NCBI RefSeq assembly: GCF_001570725.1
Contig: NZ_BCNV01000005.1
Span: 124,001 to 188,000 of the forward strand
DNA: 64,000 bases
Direction: 5' to 3'
Source: Paenibacillus amylolyticus
Lineage (GTDB): Bacteria; Bacillota; Bacilli; Paenibacillales; Paenibacillaceae
Positions 47,501-54,246 of this stretch are shown here, in pieces. The position numbers and the translations under genes were made by a program. Within the stretch, counting starts at the first letter, position 1. Every line of letters begins with the position of its first letter. Under the pieces are notes generated by a model. That model had not been told where the DNA came from. It did no database searches and saw nothing but the letters and a program-made list of their open reading frames with translations.

Positions 47501-48226
47501 CGAGAAGGTTATACCTTCATCGGTTGGTATAGCGATGAAGATTTGACCAATGCTTATCATTTTGAGACACCGGTGACGACGAACATCACATTGTATGCAA
47601 AATGGAAGGTCTTATATACGGTAACTTTACGTATAGCAACTGAAGTGGTTAAAAAGTCAGTGGCAGAGGGCGATGTGGTTACTAGACCTGACGCCGTTCC
47701 TCCAGATAAAAATGGATGGGTACTCTACTGGTGGTACGTAAAGGGTAAGCCTTGGGCAGATGCTTACAATTTCGAGACGCCAGTGACAGGAAACTTTGAG
47801 TTAGACGCATATTTTGGACGTCCCTATACGGTGAACTTCGAGTCTAATGGTGGTTCAGCGGTTGCTTCTCAGACCCTCCTTGGAGGTATGGATAAAGTCC
47901 AAGTACCTGAACCTCCAGTGAAACCAGGATTTGTGTTCGAAGGTTGGTATAGAGATACACGTCATACCAGTGCCTATGATTTTGAGACAAATATGTCAAA
48001 TTTAGGAATTGTTTCTTATACTTACACGTTGTATGGAAAGTGGCTGCCTCTCGACAATAATGAGATCAACAATAGTGACGGGAATTTCCTAACAGATGAT
48101 AAGACGGTGGCGGAAGACAGTGTTGTTTCGCTAGCTTTTAAATCAGTAATGGATTCCTATATATATGATGGTTGGTATGCAGACCAAAAGAGAACGATTC
48201 CCATTAACTTTATGACACACCAGTGA
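41588..48226 (+). CDS. Giant SLH-anchored surface protein with InlB-type B-repeats (3' end frameshifted)
   Basis: 2,212 residues. Signal peptide (about 1-38; VISLVVSAVPLLPAQSAVAA), three N-terminal SLH domains (FQDVSPTDWFYDAV; FADVQAGSWYAPYV; LGDVSPWAADAVIKL; about 55-235), a Thr/Pro/Gly linker, one InlB B-repeat (about 295-360), a long central region (365-1215) of beta-rich unknown sequence, then about a dozen more InlB B-repeats and two MucBP-like inserts to the end. SLH would fix it to the cell wall, and the repeat stalk would project outward. The last repeat is cut: after FMT the frame shifts and stops at 48226, while the other frame reads TPVMSKRTIYEFW and stops at 48258, just as a complete repeat would. 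Probable adhesin or matrix protein. Confidence 0.92.
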   Translation: MKVKKVRQGWKVSRQILMWMLVISLVVSAVPLLPAQSAVAAELPMQMTKVTTSSGFQDVSPTDWFYDAVVHVQEKGIFSGTNASSFSPKGTMTRAMYVTALGRMAGVDAGAYSTSSFADVQAGSWYAPYVEWAVKKGITDGTGDRKYSPDATVSREQMATMTLRYFESEQIPYQTENPVTTEPGDLGDVSPWAADAVIKLWQAGVFTGDEKGNFNPRAQASRAEAAVLFMRNNAVVEPWKNQNQTPVTPTPTPTQPGTPTVNPTPTPGGNNGGVTPTEPVTPAPTPGGNPGTGSTAYTLTFDSNGGSAVAAQTVRPGQVLNNLPAPTRDGYIFQGWFTDSDLSLIFASGSTLTADTKLYAKYTDRVDSAVQSTPSYSVLDVATNYTIAVQDTSGSLTASEVKARMTFQDTANPEFEGITVTGGNGKFTVASAVEGGHFVEGNTYELTLTDDNLTFQGQDATTRIYVFGVAKQEIMDIPLHTSMVYLSFADVTDMMLNGTEVGSAAIPVVATTVGGSGNTLAEANASSGTFVYNGSTEVEAGDTVAIYQGVRPDLRTLETTGEDNGDIAYVHISAVNDTTYTYGQADINQVLFKPDVLPVSVDADTDNDPDNHSITVEQTVMNYSDSMYEPLGLDELTTVDVGDFIGFYEGGFAQSDFVATGYGRITSITPAAEMNIITYTDATLDDVTSAFDLYQKQAIEGEELLSKDQIAQLEEQIEEQALDSGFVDQAAEYLSELAMETEEIQKINAQASRALSGDSGRVSVENLTVVAKLGTKLKNINGRSSGVSATLQVGADIVVNVSEDSDLIIHMTSTFVQEMSLDLGVNSETKWHWYTISTFLGDIPIFPVIDDYVITANLDAYSYTGMNITAEMALVEPDKLEAALTNWLDAKTSGKFSQVRNIATEIEAVMEGVQDTAVDAESLKEQYQEMLSQKTEWVPLIKKTLFEKSVRVALGIIEVQFKAEFVVSAQVNLTIGADFYYKMAKRYSVTLRVLSFSGSSNTVSLPEDGDYQFTFYVMGTLGLRAGIHMEVQAGIGSVDLNSIGIAVEPGVYVNLWGYFYYQLKNISGVKTTKSLGALFVEIGIYLEVALGAQLGDGALSDSVELADEEWPLYTIGEEKNVYDFAYPQDDELGLLFRGNADSRNLPESFFKMNTLNLKTGITTEETYDSSQFDIQLSGDNFRFLLDKKGVQVRNKTIPSSAAKLVITWKGAPMSFTSTPIQRTIPLNWIKSADGDLTIEFDPSNGEPSEIVTAAFNAAIQVKNKVPVNPGYTFDGWYTSAYGGTKVDIPNRMPTGIPKLYARWIVNTDTPYKVNHYLIDANSQKISVLTDSETKTGTTNTEIRITSNKYRDRGYNEVAVKGIYIKGDGSTVVNIYYKPISRTLTFNLGYEGAPEGKLTDLIYKNIVNRIPVPTRTGYTFAGWSPNVPNTMPTDNATYTANWTVRDDTPYKVVYLQQNIGHPTYTVADVETHRGITNTRVTLPKESLRSYEGFTVDTALPGTVLDADIASDGTTVLRVYYTRNTYKLTIDYNDLNTPAKEIDVQYGSTTSLHFGDPTWAGHEFKGWSAVPAVTMPAQDIEYIAQWDIDQHTVKFNSNGGVEEVPDQTLAYGKTVIAPVTPTKKDHAFGGWYSDSDLTQPYNFAMSVTSNITLYAKWMRGYTMSINSNGGTEISDQAVYEGTKPAAPQPPTREGYVFGGWFSDKDLTKAYNFTTEIVNGDITLYVKWVVAQKIQYRVRFYDEQKTEPIDQLVTEGGVAVAPEPLPKPNHTFLYWRDKEKRNQAFDFTTPIMRNYEIHTAWILNSYEVSFISDGKKLSSQSVDHQQSAKEPSSPTREGYVFKGWYSDSDLTILYDFRAQVTSEISLYAKWAPKFTVRFDSKGGSAVNAGTVEYNAKIAVPTSPTRTGYEFGNWYSDEDLTSVYNFETPVTTNLTLYAKWTPVFTIIFDHKDGSAVTDQQPVLEGEVVSEPAAPHREGYTFIGWYSDEDLTNAYHFETPVTTNITLYAKWKVLYTVTLRIATEVVKKSVAEGDVVTRPDAVPPDKNGWVLYWWYVKGKPWADAYNFETPVTGNFELDAYFGRPYTVNFESNGGSAVASQTLLGGMDKVQVPEPPVKPGFVFEGWYRDTRHTSAYDFETNMSNLGIVSYTYTLYGKWLPLDNNEINNSDGNFLTDDKTVAEDSVVSLAFKSVMDSYIYDGWYADQKRTIPINFMTHQ
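45280..48226 (+). repeat. Array of InlB B-type repeats
   Basis: Modules of about 65-70 residues share the pattern F-NGG, PTREGYxFxGWYSDxDLT, YNFETPVTxNITLYAKW. I count about twelve, diverged in DNA, with two MucBP-like segments (starting at about 45510 and 45925) between the first ones. The modules nearest the C-terminus are the most alike. Confidence 0.85.
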
Positions 48227-48294
48227 TGTCAAAGCGCACGATATATGAGTTTTGGTAGCACAGAACGTGAAACAAGACTGTCTTATATGGCACT

Positions 48295-48343
48295 AAAAAA
48301 GCAGGTGAAAAAAACAATTTGTTTTTCTTCACCTGCTTTTTTT
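48295..48343 (+). terminator. Terminator of the giant SLH protein gene
   Basis: AAAAAAGCAGGTGAA and TTCACCTGCTTTTTT form a long stem with a weaker A/T middle. It is symmetric and lies before the convergent HxlR gene, so it likely acts in both directions. Confidence 0.9.
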
Positions 48344-48459
48344 ATTAATAACTCAACCTTCGGTGCGACCAACCTTCGGTTGCGAAGTTTAGTAGGTGGA
48401 AATCCTGCTTGGGAAGCATTGTTCTGGATGAAGCCCTTCGCACTTATCAACCCAATTCA

Positions 48460-48813
48460 CTATAATTCATGCAACGGTTGTGTCTCAGGTACGTTATACA
48501 CACCCCACTTGCAGATTTCCTCCAGAATGGGCATTAGACTCTTGCCTCGGGGGGTTAAGGAATACTCTACTTTGGGCGGAGTCTGATCATACTCCACTCG
48601 TTTTATCACACCTTCACGTTCCAAATGGTTCAGTTGAGAGGTTAATACCTTGTACGTGATCCCGGGGACACGCCTTTTGAGTTCTCCGTAGCGTGTGACC
48701 CCATGAAAGGCAAGTTGATACATGATTTTCATCTTCCACTTTCCGCCGATAATGGATAGGGTGTAGTCGAATGGGGTGAGTATTTCCGCTGTTTTTTTAC
48801 TCGGGTTATCCAT
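48460..48813 (-). CDS. HxlR-family winged-helix regulator
   Basis: 117 residues, complete HxlR domain (SIIGGKWKMKIMYQLAFHG; RYGELKRRVPGITYKVLTSQL; VEYSLTPRGKSLMPILEEI). A cysteine, as found in redox-sensing members, is absent from the N-terminus; the only Cys is near the C-terminal end (EICKWG). The start ATG 48813 has GGAGC upstream. It is divergent from a flavin-reductase-like gene, and a 22-bp palindrome in the gap is the probable operator for both. Confidence 0.92.
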   Translation of the reverse strand: MDNPSKKTAEILTPFDYTLSIIGGKWKMKIMYQLAFHGVTRYGELKRRVPGITYKVLTSQLNHLEREGVIKRVEYDQTPPKVEYSLTPRGKSLMPILEEICKWGVYNVPETQPLHEL

Positions 48814-48836
48814 CACGAATAAGCTCCTTTATGCAG

Positions 48837-48858
48837 GTACGCACTTCAAAGTGCGTAC
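48837..48858. promoter_or_regulatory. HxlR operator candidate (copy 2 of the palindrome)
   Basis: GTACGCACTT and AAGTGCGTAC are perfect arms around CA, 24 nt upstream of the HxlR start. HxlR dimers bind such palindromes. A copy with one arm change is found 12 kb away at 36960-36981, along with flanking sequence. Confidence 0.7.
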
Positions 48859-48967
48859 TTTTTTTGTGGTGAACAAGTGTATATTCTTATACCAACTATA
48901 TGTTTCCCATGGGGCTTTGTAAACCGAAGGAGCTGCTCAGGGACAGAGTAGAAAGGAGCGAGTGTCA

Positions 48968-49576
48968 GTGGAAAAAAACAATGTATTTGAGTTTGCAACA
49001 GGTGATATCACCATCGATGAAATGTATAAATTGATGATCGGTTCCGTGGTACCACGGCCTATTGCCTGGGTTTCTACGCGGAGTATGGAGGGTGTACTTA
49101 ACCTCGCTCCATTTAGTTTTTTTACCGTTGCTTCACGCAATCCGGCGACGCTGCTCCTATCCATTGGGCCTGGTGTAGGTGAGAGAGAAGGAACAGTGAA
49201 GGATACACTCGTCAATATACGAGAGACCGGAGAGTTTGTGATCAATGTAGTTCCCGCTGTACTTGCAGCGTCCATGCAGCGTTCGTCAGCAGATGTAGCA
49301 TCGCGCGAAGATGAATTTCAACTGGCGGGGGTTACACCCAAGGCAGGCATACGTGTAGATGTACCTTCCGTGCTCGAATCTCCGATTGCTTTTGAACTTA
49401 CACTGGATCGTATTATCGAGGTGGGTACAGATCATGTGGTTCTTGGAAAAGTAGAGCACGTACGGGTGAATGCAGAGGCATATGCCAGTCATTATAAAAT
49501 AGCGATCGAGAGCTGGCAGCCACTAGCCAGTCTGGCTGGCGATTTCGCTCTAATGAAACCTGCATTTTCAGTCTGA
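48968..49576 (+). CDS. Flavin reductase-like (FMN-binding split-barrel) protein
   Basis: 202 residues. The split-barrel flavin-binding pattern is clear: YKLMIGSVVPRPIAWVSTRS, NLAPFSFFTVASRNPATLLLSIGPG, DTLVNIRETGEFVINVV, and HVVLGKVEHV near the end. Such proteins reduce FMN for partner monooxygenases or have unknown reductase roles. GTG 48968 is preferred as AGGAG is 9 nt before it; GTG 48962 would be too close. It is divergent from the HxlR gene that probably controls it. Confidence 0.9.
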   Translation: MEKNNVFEFATGDITIDEMYKLMIGSVVPRPIAWVSTRSMEGVLNLAPFSFFTVASRNPATLLLSIGPGVGEREGTVKDTLVNIRETGEFVINVVPAVLAASMQRSSADVASREDEFQLAGVTPKAGIRVDVPSVLESPIAFELTLDRIIEVGTDHVVLGKVEHVRVNAEAYASHYKIAIESWQPLASLAGDFALMKPAFSV

Positions 49577-49709
49577 GATGGGGTTTACGTCATCTATATC
49601 TGAAACCGTGCAGCAGAAAAAACCGCTTCTTCAGTTGAGACTCCTGAAAAAACGACCTTTCCTCGAATTGTAGATGTAGATGACTCATCCTCAACTCCAA
49701 TTATTTTGC

Positions 49710-51578
49710 TTAGAAATTGGTTCGCCCAAACGTAGCGTCACTCTTCACCGTCGAGCTGCTAGATGCGTTGATGGCATCGAGCTGTAACACGTAATCATAA
49801 TGCCGGATGTAATAGCCGGGCTGACTATACGATTGAAGGGATACTTTGGTGCTATCAGCCCAACCAGGACCGCTTAGGAACGTAGCATCTCCTTTGTAGG
49901 CAGCGGTGTCGGCATAAGCTTCAAGTACAATTTTGTTGCTGGTGTTGCGCTTCAAGAAGTAGCCTGGGAAGTTAACAGACTCCAGTGAAATTCCCGTGGA
50001 GCTGGCAAGGCCCGGTACGACGCGGAACTGTGAATCCAGAACAGGAGAGACGTTGGCATCCACGCGAGCGGTGTAATTGGCATGCCGGATGTATCGATCC
50101 GGATAGTTGTGTGAACTGAACCGGCTGTAACCTGTGGCTTCAGGTGTTGCAGGACCCAACATTTTGACCTCGTGCAGGGTTGGGGTGTACCAGTTCCCCG
50201 GATTATTCCACAAGACGGCGTTCACCATATTGATCCGTACATAACGGGCGGTGAAATGCACGGCATCCGTGGTGAAACCATAGGTCAGATTGTTGGTGCG
50301 ATCCAAGGTGGAGTAATTAACACCATCGTTGCTAATCTCAATTTTGTATTTGTAGTATCCTTCAGAACCTTTATACATAAACCAGGAGGTGTCGATCTCG
50401 GTGATCGTCTTTGGTGCGCCGAAGTCCACTTGCCACCAAGCAGGCCAGCTATTGGAGGAAGCCACCCATGAAGTCTGGTAGTTGCCATCATTGACGTTGG
50501 ATGCAGACGATCCGGAGGCTGTGGAGATAGCGGTAGCTGTTTTGCCTTGGGCATGGTTGACGAGAGCAGGCGGTGTTACTGCACCCGTTACTGCATCGAT
50601 ATTCCATGTGGTATACCACTCCAGTGATGCTGTTCCGTTCGAATCATTCAAGGTTAGCGGCAACCAGATATGTTTGTGCTCTCCGAGGTTCATCGGATTC
50701 CAGCGATCCCCCATGTAGATGTAAGATGTGGTGTTGCTGCCTGTAATCGTGGCAATATCATGTATCTGCGAACCGAAGGCAGATGGATTGCCATATGGCG
50801 TAAGCGCAGTCCATGAGCCCGTCATGGAAGTTGCTGTAGCATAAGCACCCTGATTCGGATACCAGCCAGCGGCTTGAGAGGTGAAGAGATAGTAACGGTT
50901 TCCTTTTTTCACAACAGCAGGTGCTTCACGGTAGGCGTTCTCGAACAGCCAGCCCTCGAAGGATTGTATTCCGGTGTAACTTGCATTCATTTTAAAAATA
51001 GCCATCGTATCATTGGCACCGCCATTTTTGCGTGAAGCAGTAACCAGATAACCTGTGCCATCGGTATCAACAAAGACCGTCATGTCACGGGATTCATAAT
51101 TGAGTGGGCGGAAGCTGCCCTCATAGGTGAATTTGCCATTCGGGGTATTGCTTGTTGCGACCGCTACACGCCCAAGGTTGTAGTCTGTACCGTTCTCATA
51201 GTGTGCCCAGAGCACATACTGGTTGGTGGAGGCGTTATAGATGACTTTGGGGCGTTCGATCTTACTGGAGGCCAGCTCGGTTGCGGAATCTTTCGTCAGG
51301 ATGGCATTGCTGAAAGTCCAGTTCTTCAGATCGGTGGAGGTGTAGACGTTCACGCTATCGAACCTGCCACCTACCGCATGTTCACCGTACAGATAATACG
51401 TCGAGCCTACCTGCAGAATGTTGCCGCTGTTCGCATGGATGGGGTTGCCTGCGGTGTCGAGCCAATCGGTGCCATTGGTTATTGTGACACTTGCTGCGCT
51501 TGTCCGTTCAGGATGAAGTCCAAACAGGGTGAACGTGAGTGCGAAGACCAGAAACCAAACCGCTTTCCTGTTACCCAT
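49710..51578 (-). CDS. Secreted GH43-family glycosidase with CBM32 and CBM42 domains
   Basis: 622 residues. Signal peptide (KAVWFLVFALTFTLFGLHPERTSAA), then a five-blade GH43-like catalytic domain (HANSGNILQVGSTYYLYGEH; IERPKVIYNASTNQYVLWAH; SRDMTVFVDTDGTGYL; YREAPAVVKKGNRYYLFTS), as in the exo-beta-1,3-galactanase group. A discoidin-type CBM32 follows (about 350-480; WWQVDFGAPKTITEI) and then an AbfB-type CBM42 (about 490-622; RYIRHANYTARVD; YYIRHYDYVLQLD) that binds arabinose side chains. Predicted target: arabinogalactan outside the cell. ATG 51578 has GGGAGG 8 nt upstream; GTG 51587 overlaps that site. Confidence 0.9.
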   Translation of the reverse strand: MGNRKAVWFLVFALTFTLFGLHPERTSAASVTITNGTDWLDTAGNPIHANSGNILQVGSTYYLYGEHAVGGRFDSVNVYTSTDLKNWTFSNAILTKDSATELASSKIERPKVIYNASTNQYVLWAHYENGTDYNLGRVAVATSNTPNGKFTYEGSFRPLNYESRDMTVFVDTDGTGYLVTASRKNGGANDTMAIFKMNASYTGIQSFEGWLFENAYREAPAVVKKGNRYYLFTSQAAGWYPNQGAYATATSMTGSWTALTPYGNPSAFGSQIHDIATITGSNTTSYIYMGDRWNPMNLGEHKHIWLPLTLNDSNGTASLEWYTTWNIDAVTGAVTPPALVNHAQGKTATAISTASGSSASNVNDGNYQTSWVASSNSWPAWWQVDFGAPKTITEIDTSWFMYKGSEGYYKYKIEISNDGVNYSTLDRTNNLTYGFTTDAVHFTARYVRINMVNAVLWNNPGNWYTPTLHEVKMLGPATPEATGYSRFSSHNYPDRYIRHANYTARVDANVSPVLDSQFRVVPGLASSTGISLESVNFPGYFLKRNTSNKIVLEAYADTAAYKGDATFLSGPGWADSTKVSLQSYSQPGYYIRHYDYVLQLDAINASSSSTVKSDATFGRTNF

Positions 51579-51875
51579 TACATACACCTCCCGAGAGATA
51601 TCAGCTTAAATATAGCGTTCTCAAATCAATTTCATAACACACTAAGTAAAGGGAGTATAAAATTGATTCTTTCATTTATATTTTAGTTGTGCCATACACT
51701 TTTTCAAGTGAACAATCCATCCATTGCTGAACAAACCGGCATTTCAACGGGGCTGAGCGGTGAGAGCGGAGGAATTGTGCTGAAATATCATGTGCAATGA
51801 TGTGGAGAGAATCAGGTACACGCGCTAAAATGAGGAGAGATTGATTTCCACAACAGGGTTGGAGGGTGAACCGTC

Positions 51876-53288
51876 ATGGACAAGTTTATTGTAGATGAAG
51901 ACCTTCAGGTGATATTGCAAAATGAAGAAGATGGAGCGACCACTCCCATTAAGGGAGGTATTACTGCTCAGGATTTTGAAGTCATCTCTACGTATACAAA
52001 AGGATGGCTGACCTTTGCCTATCTGCGTGATCGTCAGGGAATATGGTGGTTCAATGCTCGCAAGAACAAGGCGAGTTTGTTCAGCCGGGATACGGGAGCT
52101 TTTCGTGTGATTGATGAAGATTACTGCTGCGACTCTCAGTACGTATATCTGGAAGATCAGGCCGTGCCTGACTCTGATCCGAACAGCTTTCGGCTATTGC
52201 CGGATACGCCCTACTTTGCTCAGGACCAACGTTATTTATATGTAAAGAGCAGTACGCATTTTCATCTATTTGAGGATATCGATACGAATGCTGTGATTGC
52301 TCATCACGACTATTGCACCGACAAGGACCATTTGTTCCATATGTCCAGTTCTCTTCGCTATGCGAATGGGGAAAAGGATGAGGTGAGGGCGTGGCTGCAA
52401 GAACATCATCCCGACGTACCTGGCTGGTGGCATGCGCATTATGCCCACAGTGCAGAGGGCGCTACGCAGCTAAGAGGCAATTGGGTTGAGACCGCGTCGT
52501 CTATTTTTTATAGAACCGAGTGGGGCGGTACGTATCGTCGGGATGCAAAAGCGGTATTCAACCTTGTCCGTGGAGCCGACAGATCTACCTTTGAAGCGCT
52601 GGATGAGCAGTTTGCACGGGACCAGCAACGGGTTTATTTTCAGTGGCGTACTGTAAAAGGAGCAGACCCGGATACGTTCCAACCGCTAGGTGGACCTTTC
52701 GGTCGTGATGGCAATCATGTGTATTACAACGGATATCGTGTCGGCGAGGCAGATGCCCGGCAGTTTGAAGTGTTTGCCGGGACGGAGCATCTTGGACTTT
52801 CGAAGGATCAGCACCATGTGTATCGTGCAGAGGTTGTTCGGACAAGTCAGCCTTTCGGTCATCCTGACGAAGTGCTTCAGATCATTAAGGGGGCGGATGC
52901 ATCGACGTTTGAGTTAATAACACCTTCCGGGAGCTGGGCTCTGGATGCCAATCGGGTGTATCTATGGGGTAAAACGAATAAACATATTGATCGAGCCAGC
53001 TTTACACATCTCTTCGATGCCGATCCCCAGAGTTGGGCAATGGATCAGAATGGTCTGTATAATGCCAATGGCAAACGCACGGTAAAGGGCGTGAGCGGTA
53101 GTACATTTGTCATGCTGAATCCATATTGGGGTAAAGATGAGCATGTGGTGTTCAGCTTTGTGACGGGAAGTGTATACAAGTCAGGCGATGCATCGACGTT
53201 TCAGGTTACGGATGATATCGGGGGCGCGGAAGATGCGTTATTTCGGTATACGGTGGAAGGCGGTACAGTGCGGAAAAAGAAGAGGTGA
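51876..53288 (+). CDS. DKNYY-repeat protein
   Basis: 470 residues, no signal peptide. It has at least eight copies of a repeat of about 45 residues with a core like FGRDGNHVYYNGYRV followed by GADxxTFxxL (for example FARDQQRVYFQWRTV, KGADPDTFQPL; WALDANRVYLWG). This is the DKNYY family, whose role is unknown, found in many bacteria. The middle also has a stretch without repeats (AWLQEHHPDVPGWWHAHYA). GGAGGG is 9 nt before the ATG. Monocistronic. Confidence 0.85.
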   Translation: MDKFIVDEDLQVILQNEEDGATTPIKGGITAQDFEVISTYTKGWLTFAYLRDRQGIWWFNARKNKASLFSRDTGAFRVIDEDYCCDSQYVYLEDQAVPDSDPNSFRLLPDTPYFAQDQRYLYVKSSTHFHLFEDIDTNAVIAHHDYCTDKDHLFHMSSSLRYANGEKDEVRAWLQEHHPDVPGWWHAHYAHSAEGATQLRGNWVETASSIFYRTEWGGTYRRDAKAVFNLVRGADRSTFEALDEQFARDQQRVYFQWRTVKGADPDTFQPLGGPFGRDGNHVYYNGYRVGEADARQFEVFAGTEHLGLSKDQHHVYRAEVVRTSQPFGHPDEVLQIIKGADASTFELITPSGSWALDANRVYLWGKTNKHIDRASFTHLFDADPQSWAMDQNGLYNANGKRTVKGVSGSTFVMLNPYWGKDEHVVFSFVTGSVYKSGDASTFQVTDDIGGAEDALFRYTVEGGTVRKKKR

Positions 53289-53742
53289 AAACCCCAGTCT
53301 TTATACTTTCACTTGTGGTACAGCCACTAGTTACCATCTCGAAGGTGAAACGAACAAGCCCTCCTATTCGGAGATCTTAGTCTAGCATCATGTCATACTT
53401 TATCGTTGTTATAGTCATCCATTTCTTATCACCAATAACATAAAATTATTCTTTATCTTTCATGATCTGCACAACAGGCTGATGATTCGGTGCCAACACA
53501 CTCGAAAAGTCAGCCTTTTACTTGATTTATCTTGTTGATAAACCGGCACGTTATAATAATCCCAAAATCGCATCACGTCAAGAGATAATGTGAGAATGAA
53601 CGATTTAGCGAGTGTTCCCCCCTCATGCTTGCTAAATAGGAATGTATATACCGGTATACAGGGTGAAATCGCTTTTTCCAATTCACCTGGTGTTACGTAA
53701 AATATTCTTAACATTAATAAGAAATAAGGAAAGGAGATCTGC
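53289..53742. other. Intergenic region without a supported gene
   Basis: About 450 bp, AT-rich. A minus-strand frame (53460-53744) lacks a ribosome site and coding character. A 12-bp palindrome TATACCGGTATA lies at 53647-53658, 85 nt before the next gene. No terminator with a clear T-run follows the DKNYY gene. Confidence 0.45.
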
Positions 53743-53982
53743 ATGAACAGCGTGGATAAAATCAGATTTTTACTCTTAAACGGCGAAGCGCCAGAGGCAA
53801 CTTGTTACGGGTATATGGAGCTGAATCGGGATGGACATATGATCGCACTCTACAATAATTGCGGCGAGGAAATCGACATGTTTGGTGGACATGAATTTAT
53901 TAGAGTACGGGCGCTTGGCAAATTCGATGATGAAGACCGCGATAATTTTTACTCCTTGTTAGAAAGTGATGGTGTAGGATAA
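53743..53982 (+). CDS. Small hypothetical protein
   Basis: 79 residues, acidic, soluble. AAAGGAG stands 7 nt before the ATG, so translation is credible. The sequence (MNSVDKIRFLLLNGEAPEAT; GYMELNRDGHMIALYNNCGEE) ends in an acidic helix (DEDRDNFYSLLESD). I do not recognise the family. After its stop, an open stretch reading VKTYVERNGYSLEVEDEQTG (about 54010-54070) hints at a broken or tiny second gene. Confidence 0.65.
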   Translation: MNSVDKIRFLLLNGEAPEATCYGYMELNRDGHMIALYNNCGEEIDMFGGHEFIRVRALGKFDDEDRDNFYSLLESDGVG

Positions 53983-54117
53983 CCCTCATAGCAGACAGGT
54001 GGAGATTTGGTGTTAAGACCTACGTGGAACGCAATGGATATTCTCTGGAGGTAGAAGATGAACAAACGGGTTCGAGAGGAGGGTGGAATGAAGAGAGGGG
54101 CGATGTTGGCATGCCTA

Positions 54118-54168
54118 ACAAGCAGACCTGTCATAACATCATGTTATCAGGTCTGCTTGTCTTTTTTT
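54118..54168 (+). terminator. Terminator after the small gene
   Basis: ACAAGCAGACCTG and CAGGTCTGCTTGT arms with ATAACAT/GTTAT inside, then CTTTTTTT. It is a perfect, strong hairpin. Confidence 0.9.
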
Positions 54169-54246
54169 AAAGCTATAGGAGGGCATAGCAATAGATATAG
54201 GAAAGTAAATCGAATTTATCCCTATGATTCTACGCTAGTTCTCAAT

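Noticed and set aside
48837-48858. Terminator, because of the hairpin and T-run
   Set aside because: It lies between two divergent starts where no transcript should end; an operator fits better.
53460-53744. Minus-strand frame of 94 codons in an intergenic region
   Set aside because: No ribosome site, no recognisable motif; it ends against the ribosome site of the next gene.
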